Positions 27,439 through 37,461 of a DNA stretch of 64,000 nucleotides are shown piece after piece. Source of the stretch: Clostridiales bacterium (GTDB taxonomy: Bacteria; Bacillota; Clostridia; Lachnospirales; Lachnospiraceae). Every line of letters begins with the position of its first letter. The first letter of the stretch is position 1. Made by a program: the position numbers and the translations under genes. The stretch lies in NCBI GenBank assembly GCA_018365455.1, contig JAGZJZ010000024.1, positions 1 through 64,000 of the forward strand, given 5' to 3'. Under the pieces are notes generated by a model. That model worked only from the letters and a program-made list of their open reading frames with translations, did not search any database and was not told the origin of the DNA.

Positions 27439-29025
27439 TTACCGCCCGCTGCTGTTTTTCCTGTAATCAGCCGGGCTGCAGTCATTCAGCTTCTTAAATG
27501 CTTTTGAAAAATAATGATAATCATTAAAACCGGATTGTTCCGCTACTTCTTTGATCTTGCATCCGGTGTCACGCAGCAATTCTCTGGCACACTCCATGCG
27601 GCAATCCAGCAGATAGTTGGAAAATCCAATCCCCATCTCCTGTTTAAAGAGATAACTGAGGTAGGCATGGTTCACTCCCACTGCCTGCGCGGCATCACTT
27701 AGTCCGATCTGATGACGGTAATGGCTGTGTATGTACGCTAATGCCTGCTTTATTACAGCGCTGACATTTTTGGGTATCTCTTTTGACCGCTCCGAGAACA
27801 GGCGTCTGGAATAATCCTCACAGATTCTGCCCAGATCCTCGATCCTTGTAATCGCTGCATATTCATCTGCCGTTCTTTCCAGCTTTACCTTTGCATCCAG
27901 ATTTTTCAGCCAGTGCACAACGGCCTTACTGTCCGTACAGCTCTTTTGGCATGCCGCCATAACCTTTTCAAAGGCATCCCGAAGTTCCTCTTGTTTTTTT
28001 CCTGCAATTATTCCCGGCATATCTTCCAGAAGACTTTCTGCCTCCAAAGGCATCTGCTTTGCAATGGTTCTTGCCCCATCAAAATACAAAATGTCATTAT
28101 CTTCGTAAAATTTCAGCTTAATCATTTCCCTTGCCTGCTGGTAAGCCTGACGTATTCCATCTTCTCCGATGCAGATATTACTTACCCCTACCGCATACCT
28201 GTACGGCTCCTGTTTACAGCATTTAAAACAGGCGGATGCCACACTGGTCAGCTTCTGCTTCATCAGACTGCTTCTGCACATGGCAGATAAGTCTAAGAAG
28301 CAGCAGAAAATCCCTTCTCCCAAATAGATCTCTTCCACGTATGCACTTTCTGTTCCCAGGAGCAGTTCCAGCTGCTGGGTGAGCGTATGCAAAAAAAGCC
28401 GGCTGTACTGATCCGCCTCCAGGGGCGACAGCTGTGCCTTTACAACTGCCCAGTCCGGGATAAACATATTGATTACCGCACTGTTGATAAACTTCCCGCT
28501 GATTCCAGCCTCCCGACTCTTTTGTTCTCTTTCCTCCCGGGTCATGGTTCCTGACAGCAGCTGATTAAAAAAATGATACTTCAGAGAATGACTTCCCATT
28601 TTAATCAGCTTTCTGGTCCGTTCCTCTTCATCCAGCCTGACTTGCATATGCGCCATCTGATGTCCGGCATTTTCCAAAAGCTCATACAGGGAATCTTCAT
28701 CCAGAGAATTTTTCAGCACATATTCATTTGCCCCAAGCTTCATGGCTTCCTTTACGTAGTTAAAATCATCGTGGCAGCTCAGCACAATGATATATATTTC
28801 CCGGTCCCTTTCCCGGATTCTCCTGATCAGTTCAATCCCGTCCATAAGGGGCATGGAAATATCCGTAACCAATACATCCGGCAAAGCCTCTTCTGTCAGG
28901 CGGAGTGCTTCTTCCCCATCCCTTACATCCCCTATAATTTCATAGCCCGCCCGTTTCCAGGCTTCCAGCTGTTTTAAATACGTCCTGACCAAATAATCAT
29001 CGTCTACAATTATCGTTCGAAACAT
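27439..29025 (-). CDS. YesN-type response regulator with AraC DNA-binding domain
   Basis: About 528 aa: receiver with phosphoacceptor Asp55 (VLVTDISMPLMDG) and the VLKNS segment, a long middle region, and a C-terminal AraC HTH pair (AYIHSHYRHQIGLSDAAQ to NDCSPADYRKNSSGR). ATG 29025 has AAAGGAGAGGTG just upstream; the longer reading is not needed. It follows the kinase gene with a 57-bp gap and is its likely partner. Placed between LacI-iol and symporter-iolG, so it probably tunes inositol or related polyol uptake. Confidence 0.93.
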   Translation of the reverse strand: MFRTIIVDDDYLVRTYLKQLEAWKRAGYEIIGDVRDGEEALRLTEEALPDVLVTDISMPLMDGIELIRRIRERDREIYIIVLSCHDDFNYVKEAMKLGANEYVLKNSLDEDSLYELLENAGHQMAHMQVRLDEEERTRKLIKMGSHSLKYHFFNQLLSGTMTREEREQKSREAGISGKFINSAVINMFIPDWAVVKAQLSPLEADQYSRLFLHTLTQQLELLLGTESAYVEEIYLGEGIFCCFLDLSAMCRSSLMKQKLTSVASACFKCCKQEPYRYAVGVSNICIGEDGIRQAYQQAREMIKLKFYEDNDILYFDGARTIAKQMPLEAESLLEDMPGIIAGKKQEELRDAFEKVMAACQKSCTDSKAVVHWLKNLDAKVKLERTADEYAAITRIEDLGRICEDYSRRLFSERSKEIPKNVSAVIKQALAYIHSHYRHQIGLSDAAQAVGVNHAYLSYLFKQEMGIGFSNYLLDCRMECARELLRDTGCKIKEVAEQSGFNDYHYFSKAFKKLNDCSPADYRKNSSGR

Positions 29026-29082
29026 CCCACACCTCTCCTTTGCCGCTATGCGTTTTTCTCTGTCTTTAACCGGCATATTGGA

Positions 29083-30819
29083 TTATACCGCGTATTCGTC
29101 CACCTCTCTGTATGCCGGCAGAAACAGACATGCTTTAGTTCCACGTCCGCTGCTTTCATAAGTAATTCCGCCCTTTTCCCCATAGTACAGCTCCAGGCGG
29201 TCCCTCACATTAGCCACGCCGATGCTGCTTAGTCCGCTGGTTTTTCTTGCTTTCTGCGTCAGCAGGCTTTCGATCTGCTCCGGTGTCATGCCCCTGCCGT
29301 TATCTTCCACTTCCAGATAGAGCATCTCTTCCTCTACACCTGCTCGTATGATGATTCTGCTGTCCGGATTTTTCATGTCCAGGCCGTGAAGCAGCGCATT
29401 TTCCACAATTGGCTGCAGCAGCAGTCTTGGTACAAAGCAGCCGTTTGCCTCCTGTTTCGTTTCGATATCCACAGAAAATTTTCCTTCATAGCGGAATTCC
29501 TGAAGCCGGATGTAATTATCCAGAATATGCAGTTCATCAGACACTGTAATAAATGTTCCTTTTTTATTAATGCTCGCCTGCAGCAGTTCAATAAAGTCAC
29601 CAATCAGCGTCCCCAGCTCTTTTTCTCCCTTGAGCAGAGCCGCATACTTGATGGAATTGAGGGTATTGTACATAAAATGGGGAGTAATCTGATATTGTAG
29701 CGCTTCCAGCTCCGCATCCTTCTTCAGCATTTCTTCTTTAACCAGCTGGCCGATCAGTTCATTGATATGATCCAGCATGCTGTTAAAATTGCCGGACAAT
29801 GCTCCGATTTCATCATTTGTGTCAATTTCAACCCTTTTATCCAGCTCACCGCCGCTGACTTCTTTCATGGTGTCTGTAAGGCATTTAAGCGGCTTATACA
29901 TGGCTTTTGTAATAAAATAGGCAAGTAATACTGCCGCCATTACAAATATGGCTAAAAACACCGCCAGAAAGTATTTCAGCTGGTTCAAATCCTTTAGAAT
30001 CTCACTTCTGGCAACGACCATAAAAAACTGGCAGCCGCTGAAAGTCCCTTTATAAAAGACACCCAGTTTACTTTTATCCAGGCTGTTGGTGAACCCATTC
30101 TTGTATAGAACGTCAAAATCTCTGCTCTTATATACACTTCCCATATCTTCCGCATTTTGGGAGGATACAATTTCCCCCTGGTCATTTAAAATCATGGCAG
30201 CGGTTGTCTTCTGGTCATAAAGCCCATCCAGATATTTATAAAATATCGTCCGTTCTTCCACATTTGCCATCATATAGCCCAGTATCTCACCGTCATCACC
30301 CTCTATGCTATCTATATATGATAAAAAATCAGAGGACGATCTGAGTGGATCAGGTACAATCACAGGCATACTGCCGGAAACCGCCGCCTGTGCAATCGCA
30401 GCTGTCTTTTCTTCTGCAAGCTGCTTTTCATAGATGGGATAATCCTGGGACGTGATCATGATTCCAGCCTTTGGGAGCACCAGATAGACTGATCCGATAT
30501 CGCTGTAACGACGTTTATAAGTCTTAAGCCTGGAAGCAATATCTTCCAGAATCAGTTCCCGTCCGGTACTTAGATATTCCTGAATCTGCTCTTTCATTTC
30601 CCCGTCACAGGAAGCCTGTACCGTAATATAATAAATTTCTTTTAGCGAATCATCAAACACCTTCCCCATTTGTTCCATGCGCCCATACAGATTTTTCCCA
30701 TAGTTATCTTCCACCATTTCCGAGGATTTAAAGTAAAAGGCGATGGTGATGGATAGCGCCGTAATCAGGGTAATGCCAACTATTGCCAGCAGGATTTTGC
30801 TGCGTATACTGTGAATCAT
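29083..30819 (-). CDS. YesM-type sensor histidine kinase
   Basis: 578 aa membrane kinase: first helix about 9-28, extracellular sensor to about 278, second helix about 282-303, HAMP about 305-355, His_kinase with His381 in QITPHFMYNTLNS, and HATPase with LLLQPIVENALLHGLD and SSIGVANVRDRLELYYG. Upstream of its response regulator. The orphan sugar-binding lipoprotein at 33909 could serve as an extracellular ligand receptor for it, as in some LytS/YesM systems (inference). Confidence 0.94.
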   Translation of the reverse strand: MIHSIRSKILLAIVGITLITALSITIAFYFKSSEMVEDNYGKNLYGRMEQMGKVFDDSLKEIYYITVQASCDGEMKEQIQEYLSTGRELILEDIASRLKTYKRRYSDIGSVYLVLPKAGIMITSQDYPIYEKQLAEEKTAAIAQAAVSGSMPVIVPDPLRSSSDFLSYIDSIEGDDGEILGYMMANVEERTIFYKYLDGLYDQKTTAAMILNDQGEIVSSQNAEDMGSVYKSRDFDVLYKNGFTNSLDKSKLGVFYKGTFSGCQFFMVVARSEILKDLNQLKYFLAVFLAIFVMAAVLLAYFITKAMYKPLKCLTDTMKEVSGGELDKRVEIDTNDEIGALSGNFNSMLDHINELIGQLVKEEMLKKDAELEALQYQITPHFMYNTLNSIKYAALLKGEKELGTLIGDFIELLQASINKKGTFITVSDELHILDNYIRLQEFRYEGKFSVDIETKQEANGCFVPRLLLQPIVENALLHGLDMKNPDSRIIIRAGVEEEMLYLEVEDNGRGMTPEQIESLLTQKARKTSGLSSIGVANVRDRLELYYGEKGGITYESSGRGTKACLFLPAYREVDEYAV

Positions 30820-30965
30820 AGATACCCCTTTTCCCGTATTAATTTTTCAAACACGCTCCAGTACCCTGTCAAGCAGGCTCCCTCATGTTAATTGTATTAT
30901 AAGAACTCCTGACGAAAGAGTCAAGATAGCAGCATCTTAAAAGACGGGTAATTCCCGAAATGTAT

Positions 30966-31013
30966 AAAAGCCCCGTCCCGGAGCATGCATTCTCCTGAGG
31001 ACCGGGGCTTATA
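30966..31013 (-). terminator. Terminator after second iolG
   Basis: On the minus strand AAGCCCCGGTCC and GGGACGGGGCTT form a long stem with inner pairing, followed by a TTAT tract. It ends the symporter-iolG transcript. Confidence 0.75.
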
Positions 31014-31019
31014 CAGAGT

Positions 31020-32039
31020 TTAATATTGGATTTTTACAATGCCGCCCTGACGGTAAGCTTCTGTTGTGGCAAAGCCGATCTGCGTGGATTTTGTGCCGTC
31101 ATAAACGGTAACTTCCGGTTTGGTATTGTTTTGTACAGAGTTAATAAATTCTTCCATTTCCAGGCGGTAGGATTCGGAAAATCTTTCCGGAAAACCGCTG
31201 ACACATTCCTGAACCACGCCCTGGTTATTATAGAGCATACACAGGTTCTTAGCCGGAACAGGACTGACGCGGATAGAGCCTTCCGTACCCACGATTTCCG
31301 TTTCCACGTGATACCCGTGAGGGGCTGTGCGTCCCACATGGACAAATCCTACGGCACCATTTTCACATTTATACATCGCCACACCGGTTTCATCATCACC
31401 TGCCGCTTTGAACTCCGGATGCTTAAACGTAGATCCTGTAGCATAGACTTCCACCGGATCAGAGCCAAGGAACCAGCGCATCAGGTCAATATCGTGAATA
31501 GCCATATCAATAAAGATGCCACCACTGGTTGCCGCAAATTTAATAGCACCATCAACCATAGCTTCCGGGTCGATTCCGGTTGCCTTTACCATATAAGGAG
31601 TCCCGATGGCTCCTTCTTCTATCTTTTTCTTTGCATAAGCGTAAGACGGGTCGAATCTTCTCATGAAACCAAGGAAAAATACGAGTTCCGGATGGCGTTC
31701 CACGGCTTTTTCTGCAATTTTACATTCCTCTACATTTACGCCCAGAGGCTTATCTGAAAATACATGTTTACCTGCATCTAATGCTGCTTCTATCTGCCAG
31801 CAGTGCTCTCCGCTGGTTGTGATTATGGCAACTGCATCAATATCAGCCTTAGCCAGCATCTCCCGGTAATCGCTGTATACCTCCTTAACGCCTAACTCTT
31901 CCTGTGCATAGGTAAGCTCTGCGGGCATAATGGAACATGCTGCAGTCAATTCTGCATTTGGAATCTTAAATGCCAGATTTCCTGCATGTACCTTTCCCAA
32001 TCTGCCTAAACCTGCAATTCCAACCTTAACCTTTTTCAT
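31020..32039 (-). CDS. iolG: Second inositol 2-dehydrogenase-like oxidoreductase
   Basis: Gfo/Idh/MocA oxidoreductase of 339 aa. Rossmann motif GIAGLGRLGKVHAGNL, a DKP variant of the usual EKP (FSDKPLGVN), and DMAIHDIDLMRWFLG with catalytic Asp/His. Clearly diverged from the copy at 20901-21914. It follows the sodium symporter gene, so it may oxidise a different inositol isomer or another cyclitol brought in by that carrier. Substrate is not provable from sequence. Confidence 0.85.
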   Translation of the reverse strand: MKKVKVGIAGLGRLGKVHAGNLAFKIPNAELTAACSIMPAELTYAQEELGVKEVYSDYREMLAKADIDAVAIITTSGEHCWQIEAALDAGKHVFSDKPLGVNVEECKIAEKAVERHPELVFFLGFMRRFDPSYAYAKKKIEEGAIGTPYMVKATGIDPEAMVDGAIKFAATSGGIFIDMAIHDIDLMRWFLGSDPVEVYATGSTFKHPEFKAAGDDETGVAMYKCENGAVGFVHVGRTAPHGYHVETEIVGTEGSIRVSPVPAKNLCMLYNNQGVVQECVSGFPERFSESYRLEMEEFINSVQNNTKPEVTVYDGTKSTQIGFATTEAYRQGGIVKIQY

Positions 32040-32072
32040 GAATAATTACCTCTCTTCTTCTAATATTTTTAC

Positions 32073-32108
32073 TAGTGCCGTCTGGCGTATTTGCGCCGGG
32101 CGACACTA
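32073..32108 (-). repeat. Dispersed hairpin repeat between symporter and iolG
   Basis: TAGTG and CACTA bound an imperfect hairpin whose core GGCGTATTTGCGCCGGGCG is identical to the copy near 13322. The start TAGTGCCG also resembles the repeat at 61069. Overlaps the symporter stop region. Confidence 0.6.
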
Positions 32109-33704
32109 TTTTCCAAGTCCCAGAGGGGAGAAGATGAAATATAATACTATAAGGCCCGCCACACAGAATAGAGATGCCAGTTTCATATGCTTCCAGGGCG
32201 TTAAGTCTACCGCTTTTACATCCTCCAGGACAAAATCTGTTTCTCTTGGATGAATCTTTCCAATCAACAGCAATACCAGTACATCGATGATGAATAAAAC
32301 GCTTAAGATATATAAATAATGGACATTCAATGGTAAAAACTTCGAAATACTATACAGGATAACATGGGATACCAAAACTACCTTGGGCGCTGATGCAGGC
32401 ACCTTTTTCGAGAAAATCCCCACAATGACCGCCGCCAGAATCGGCATATTATAAAATCCGAAACAAGACTGCAGGAAATCATATAATCCGGTAGGCGCAA
32501 AACTTACTAACGGCGCTACTACGATAGAAAGTGCAGCCAGCCCGAATCCAAAACGTCTTCCGATTTTAACCAGATCTTTATCTGTTGCCTTGGGATTGAA
32601 TAAGGGTTTATGTATATCCAGTGTGTACATTGCAATCGAACCGTTTAAAGCACCATTAAAAGAGCTTAAGATCGCACCGAATAAAACGGCTGCAAAGAAT
32701 CCCAGCAATGCCTTTGGCAGTACATCCAGTACCAGCATTGGATAAGCCAGATCCGGATTGGCAAGTGACGTTCCGAATTTCCCATATGCGATGATACCGC
32801 AGAAAGTGATAAACAGTGGTGTAAGCAGCTTAAATGCCCCGGCCAGCAGTGCACCTTTCTGTGCTTCTTTTAAATTTTTTGCAGCAAGTGCTCTCTGGAT
32901 GATGGACTGATTGGTACACCAGTAAAACAGGTTATTAAACATCATCCCTGTGAAAAGCAGCGGCCATGGTACCATGGGTGCCTGTGCATTTGCCGGATTT
33001 ATCGCATTGAATTTTTCAGCAGGGATCAGTTCAATCAAATGCTGGATTCCTGCAAGCGGATTCCCCCCGCCAAGGGACGCCAGCCCCAGCAGCGGAATCA
33101 TAAATCCGCCGATAATTAATCCAATTCCAAAGACACTGTCCGCTGATGCCGAAGCCTTCAGCCCTCCGATAACCGCATAGGCTGCCCCGATGAATCCCAG
33201 CGCCGTAGCTGTTACAACCACGCCCATAAACTGGGAACTGCCAAGCATTTTATCAATTCCAAAAATCTGGTTAAACACCAGTGCCCCGGAATACAATACA
33301 GTGGGCAGATAGCAGAATAAATAACCCAGCAAAAACAAAACCGAAACGATTCTCTTTACTCTTCCGTCATACCTTTTTTCCAGAAACTCCGGTATGGTTG
33401 TAATTCCCGCTTTTAAATACCTGGGCAAAAAGATCGCTGCCAGAAAAATAGTTGCGATACAGGAAGTCGCTTCCCATGCCATTGGTCCCATATTTGCCGC
33501 ATACGCCTGACCGCTTTGCCCGATTAGCTGTTCGGTAGACAAATTTGTCAAAATAATCGAACTTGCAATAACCGGAGCGGTGAGCGATCTGCCTGCCAGA
33601 AAGTATCCATCCTGGGTATCCAGGCTTGACTTTCTCGTTTGTCTTACAACGTAAACCCCTACCAAAACCATACAAAGTAAAAAACTAAATACCGTAAATA
33701 ACAT
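32106..33704 (-). CDS. Sodium/solute symporter (SSS family), probable inositol or sugar carrier
   Basis: 532 aa with about 14 membrane helices of the SLC5/SSF fold. Signature segments include ASSIILTNLSTEQLIGQSGQ and GLKASASADSVFGIG. Opens a two-gene operon with the second iolG, pointing to sodium-driven uptake of myo-inositol or an isomer. Several SSF members carry glucose-type sugars or inositol, so the exact substrate is inferred from the neighbourhood. Confidence 0.9.
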   Translation of the reverse strand: MLFTVFSFLLCMVLVGVYVVRQTRKSSLDTQDGYFLAGRSLTAPVIASSIILTNLSTEQLIGQSGQAYAANMGPMAWEATSCIATIFLAAIFLPRYLKAGITTIPEFLEKRYDGRVKRIVSVLFLLGYLFCYLPTVLYSGALVFNQIFGIDKMLGSSQFMGVVVTATALGFIGAAYAVIGGLKASASADSVFGIGLIIGGFMIPLLGLASLGGGNPLAGIQHLIELIPAEKFNAINPANAQAPMVPWPLLFTGMMFNNLFYWCTNQSIIQRALAAKNLKEAQKGALLAGAFKLLTPLFITFCGIIAYGKFGTSLANPDLAYPMLVLDVLPKALLGFFAAVLFGAILSSFNGALNGSIAMYTLDIHKPLFNPKATDKDLVKIGRRFGFGLAALSIVVAPLVSFAPTGLYDFLQSCFGFYNMPILAAVIVGIFSKKVPASAPKVVLVSHVILYSISKFLPLNVHYLYILSVLFIIDVLVLLLIGKIHPRETDFVLEDVKAVDLTPWKHMKLASLFCVAGLIVLYFIFSPLGLGK

Positions 33705-33908
33705 TTCCTTACCGCCTTTCTTTTTCCATCTGATAGCTTTATTCTACCTGATTTCAAAAGCTTTCCCAGTAAGGTATTTTTTAGATTAGCGGGTACTTTT
33801 TATGGGTTATTATTTAAGTATTCAAATAAATTACCATATTCATAATCTCATCATTATCATGTTGTAATATTTCTATATTTTTGTGTCTTATTTTTAGGTT
33901 TGGATATA

Positions 33909-34853
33909 TTATGATAAAGTTTCTTTTAATTTTTCATAATCTTCTGCATTTTCATGGGTAATTATTTCTACAGGAAGGATCGTCTGGTCCTCCTGTACAT
34001 TTCCATTTTTATAATTAACGATATAACGGATCGTCTCCTCTCCAATCGCATAACCGGACTGGGATGCCAGTGCCGCAATGCCGCCGTTTTTTACAGCCTC
34101 TATGGCATCTTCCTGGGCATCCACCGTAACGATGGTGACCGGGGTCCCTTTCATATACTCCATGATGCCAAGAGCTGTTACTGCGCTGGTGGCGAGAATT
34201 CCGGAAATATCCGGATTATCGTTCATAAGTCTGCTTATTTCCCGTTCAGACATCTGAAGGTTACTGTATCCGCTCTCCACAAATGACACCTGAATATCGG
34301 TATTTTTTTCGATATAGTCCTCAAATCCTTTGATTCTGCTGGCATGTGCCGTCTGTTTCAAATCCCCGGATATAATTCCAACTTTCCCCTTACCACGTAA
34401 TTGTCCGGCCATGTACTCAGCCAGATCCCTTCCTGCCTTTTCATTGTCAATCCCAATATAAGGCACACTGGCATCCGCAATCTGCGTATCATAGGAAAAT
34501 ACCGGTATCCCCATATCCTGCGCCTCTTTTATGTAATCAGCATTGCTGTAGGAATCTATGGGAGATACCGCCAGTGCATCCACCTTTTTATCCAGAAGAT
34601 CCTGTATCATTTTTTTCTGAAGCCGGACGTCAGTTTCCGTATCCGGCGAAACAATTAAAACGGAGACGCCCTCCTCATCGGCTGCTTTTTCCATACCGGA
34701 ACAAACAGACATCCAATATTCACTGTCTCTGGATTTCGTCACAACTCCGATCACATACGGATCCGTTTTCGATACCGTCTCCTGTCTTTTACTGCACCCT
34801 GCCAAAAGCACCATACACAACACTCCCATAAGGAGCAGCCCTGTTTTCCTCAT
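33909..34853 (-). CDS. RbsB-like sugar-binding lipoprotein without ABC partners
   Basis: 314 aa; signal peptide with lipobox LLAGC (Cys20) and a type I periplasmic-binding fold (YVIGVVTKSRDSEYW, KVDALAVSPID, VPYIGIDNEKAGRDLAEYM, DISGILATSAVTALGIMEYM). ATG 34853 is chosen; the longer reading starts at a TTG without a clear ribosome site. No ATPase or permease gene is adjacent, so it may deliver ligand to a distant transporter or act as receptor for the YesM kinase at 29083. Inositol-type ligand is inference. Confidence 0.85.
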   Translation of the reverse strand: MRKTGLLLMGVLCMVLLAGCSKRQETVSKTDPYVIGVVTKSRDSEYWMSVCSGMEKAADEEGVSVLIVSPDTETDVRLQKKMIQDLLDKKVDALAVSPIDSYSNADYIKEAQDMGIPVFSYDTQIADASVPYIGIDNEKAGRDLAEYMAGQLRGKGKVGIISGDLKQTAHASRIKGFEDYIEKNTDIQVSFVESGYSNLQMSEREISRLMNDNPDISGILATSAVTALGIMEYMKGTPVTIVTVDAQEDAIEAVKNGGIAALASQSGYAIGEETIRYIVNYKNGNVQEDQTILPVEIITHENAEDYEKLKETLS

Positions 34854-35109
34854 ACACTTTACCCCGTCAGCCAATTTTATATATAGAAAAGAGAGGTTGA
34901 AATAACATTCCTGCCTCCCAATTGTCTTTTTTCATTATATCCAATATCGAGAAGGTAAACAAGTGAAGATTCATGATGATACTTCTGATGTCTCCCGGGG
35001 TAAATACAATAGAGCGCATTTGAAAATTCATTCCTGCCATCTGTACGCCCCAGTCTCATCCCGTAAGCCCAGAAACAGAGAGCTATTCCGAAGTATTCGT
35101 ACCCTTCAT
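34854..35109. other. 256-bp gap, no gene recognised
   Basis: Between iolJ and the binding-protein gene. Contains CTCCCGGGGTAAATACAA (34992-35009), which resembles the fragment near 22880. No clear hairpin terminator or ORF with ribosome site. Confidence 0.4.
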
Positions 35110-35955
35110 CTATGATTGGTATATCGTCTGGAATACCCCTATATGCCGTTTTACATTTTCGTAAACGCCGGTTTCCATAGCCGTATTTAAATCAAAATAA
35201 TTGTGTTTTCCCGGAGTACCCATGTACGCCTCAACTTTTTCCATCAGGCTGTTAAAGCTCGCCGTAGCAATGTTCACTTTACAGATTCCCAGGGAAATTG
35301 CCCTTTGGAAATCTTCATCTGTAATTCCGCTTCCTCCATGAAGTACCAGCGGAACATCGGTACCTAGATGGATTTTCTCCAGAACATCAAATGCCAGTGT
35401 CGGCGCAACCGGATAATTGCCATGGGCATTCCCGATAGCAACAGCCAGTGCATCCACGCCTGTTTTTTCACAGAAGATCTTAGCATCCTCCGGATCGGTA
35501 CAGCGGATTCCATGGTCACAGCTTCCATCTTCACTTCCCCCAACCAGTCCAAGTTCCGCTTCCACAGTCGCTCCGTATTTTTTAGCCAGCTCCACCACTT
35601 GTTTTGTCTTTGCTATATTATCTTCAAAAGGGCTGGTAGACCCGTCAAACATCACAGAGGTAAATCCCAGTTCTAATGCCTTATTTACGGTTTCCATTGT
35701 GAGACCGTGATCCAGATGCACGGCTATATCCACCTTTGCTTCTTTAGCCGCCTGCACCATCATAGGTCCCATTAATTCCAGGGGTGAATGTTTTAACCTC
35801 ACCTCTGCGATCTGCAGTATAATTGGAGTATTTGTCTCTTCCGCTGCCCGCAGGGCACCTTTTACCATTTCCATGTTCCCCACACTGAATGCCCCGCATC
35901 CTGTTTTTGCTGCCTTAGCTCTTTCCAGCAGGTCTTTCATTTTTACTAATGCCAT
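35110..35955 (-). CDS. iolJ: Class II aldolase, probable 6-phospho-5-dehydro-2-deoxygluconate aldolase
   Basis: 281 aa, FbaA/GatY/IolJ family zinc aldolase. Metal ligands are seen in VHLDHG, NAHGNYP and LHGGSGI; the catalytic Asp of HLDHG is present. In the inositol context it splits the IolC product into dihydroxyacetone phosphate and malonate semialdehyde. Sequence alone cannot exclude fructose- or tagatose-bisphosphate aldolase activity. Precedes the MFS gene's 3' end by 58 bp on the same strand. Confidence 0.85.
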   Translation of the reverse strand: MALVKMKDLLERAKAAKTGCGAFSVGNMEMVKGALRAAEETNTPIILQIAEVRLKHSPLELMGPMMVQAAKEAKVDIAVHLDHGLTMETVNKALELGFTSVMFDGSTSPFEDNIAKTKQVVELAKKYGATVEAELGLVGGSEDGSCDHGIRCTDPEDAKIFCEKTGVDALAVAIGNAHGNYPVAPTLAFDVLEKIHLGTDVPLVLHGGSGITDEDFQRAISLGICKVNIATASFNSLMEKVEAYMGTPGKHNYFDLNTAMETGVYENVKRHIGVFQTIYQS

Positions 35956-36013
35956 CGATCATTCCTCCTATTCTATTTTCATTAATTTTGATTCTATATT
36001 AATGCAATTACAA

Positions 36014-37315
36014 TTACTTTACTGTAATTACTCTTGCCGGTTTCTTTTCTTCCTGATTCCCAAAGTCTTTTCCTGCCCGCTTATCCGACAATTCTCTTTC
36101 CAGGAGAAGGATAAACAGAACGGAAAGCGCTGCACAAATTACCCCGACTATAAATCCCATGTTGGTATCAAAACCATTGGCTGTCATTAAATTAGCCACA
36201 AAGGGCGCTCCAAGGGTAGCAATTACAATTCCTGACATGACAAATCCGTAGTTTTCCCCGGAATGGGAAAGCCCGAAAATGGAGCTTGTAAGGGAGGGGA
36301 AGCTTCCCATGATTCCTCCATAGCAGCCATACATCAGCACTACGGAAACGGTGGTGAGAGCAGTAAACATAGATTTCGATACTGCCAGCATAATCATCGC
36401 TGCAACCGATACCACCAGCACTCCTTTTACACACTTCACTCTTCCAATTTTATCCGCCATAGAAGGCAGAAACAGTCTTGCGGATGCATTCATGATGGAG
36501 CCTAACATAACCGCCGTTACAGCAATGGAAACGCCAATTCCCCGTTCTGTCTGAATCCCCTGGGCAACCGGGGAAATCATGAAATAAGAAATCAGCCCAA
36601 AAAGCATTGTTGCAACCAGATAGTAGAATTTTCTGGTACGTATCATCTCTTTGGATGTATATTGTTTTTGCTTTTCCAAAGAGGGCGTCTCATCTGCAAC
36701 CCAACCGGGACGATCTGCTTCCCTGACGCCAGCCTGCCGGGGATTTTTAATAAAAATACATCCTAAAACCCAGGAAATGGCTATTACGATTCCAATCACC
36801 AAAAACGCCGTTTTCGGACCATCCTCCGCTAAAATCGCTCTGCTGACCGGAGCAAGAAAGAATCCGCACAGACCATTTGCCGTAACCACAACGCCTGATG
36901 CAAATCCAAGTTTGTGGGGAAACCACTTCTGTGCTGTGGAAAGAATCGTGGTATACATCATTCCCTGTCCAAATCCCTGCATCACACCATATGTAAAATA
37001 CATGGGTAGCGGCGACGGTATCATCAAAAATGCCGACAGCAAAATACCCGCCGCAAAGATACCTCCTCCAACTGCAATTGCTATTTTGGGACTATATCTG
37101 TCCTGAATACGTCCTCCAAAAATATTGCCAAACACAAAGGTTAACATAGACAGATAAAAACACATGGACGTCTGTCCCTCTGTCCATCCTGTCAGTTCCC
37201 GGATATACGGCTGATATACAGACCATATATGAGGATAACCGGTAAAAAATATCGCAAATGCCCCAAATACCATCATCAGCACCCGCTGCCTTTTCTGCCT
37301 GCTGTTTAAATACAT
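36014..37315 (-). CDS. MFS transporter, oxalate/formate antiporter (OFA) type
   Basis: 433 aa with about 12 membrane helices. N-terminal half holds the motif GGRIQDRYSPK between helices 2 and 3; length and layout fit OFA carriers of small carboxylates. ATG 37315 is chosen for its GGGAGGAG site; the longer reading starts without one. Transcribed with iolJ and divergent from the DeoR gene. It may move malonate, 3-hydroxypropionate or another acid end product (inference), or a polyol. Confidence 0.88.
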   Translation of the reverse strand: MYLNSRQKRQRVLMMVFGAFAIFFTGYPHIWSVYQPYIRELTGWTEGQTSMCFYLSMLTFVFGNIFGGRIQDRYSPKIAIAVGGGIFAAGILLSAFLMIPSPLPMYFTYGVMQGFGQGMMYTTILSTAQKWFPHKLGFASGVVVTANGLCGFFLAPVSRAILAEDGPKTAFLVIGIVIAISWVLGCIFIKNPRQAGVREADRPGWVADETPSLEKQKQYTSKEMIRTRKFYYLVATMLFGLISYFMISPVAQGIQTERGIGVSIAVTAVMLGSIMNASARLFLPSMADKIGRVKCVKGVLVVSVAAMIMLAVSKSMFTALTTVSVVLMYGCYGGIMGSFPSLTSSIFGLSHSGENYGFVMSGIVIATLGAPFVANLMTANGFDTNMGFIVGVICAALSVLFILLLERELSDKRAGKDFGNQEEKKPARVITVK

Positions 37316-37432
37316 CTTTTTCTCCTCCCATAACGCCAAAATCGCAAATCATTAATAGTTAAATAATTATTAAAGAACTTTTTATTATCTTTAACCTGAT
37401 TTTGGATATGTATTGATCATTTTTATGCATTT

Positions 37433-37461
37433 ATCCTAGCATGTTTTGATATTGTTGTCAA
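37433..37461 (-). promoter_or_regulatory. Sigma-A promoter for MFS-iolJ
   Basis: TTGACA (37456-37461) and TAGGAT (37433-37438) with a 17-base spacer on the minus strand. The 370-bp A/T-rich divergent gap also has a TATAAT at 37653-37658 for the DeoR gene. Confidence 0.65.
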
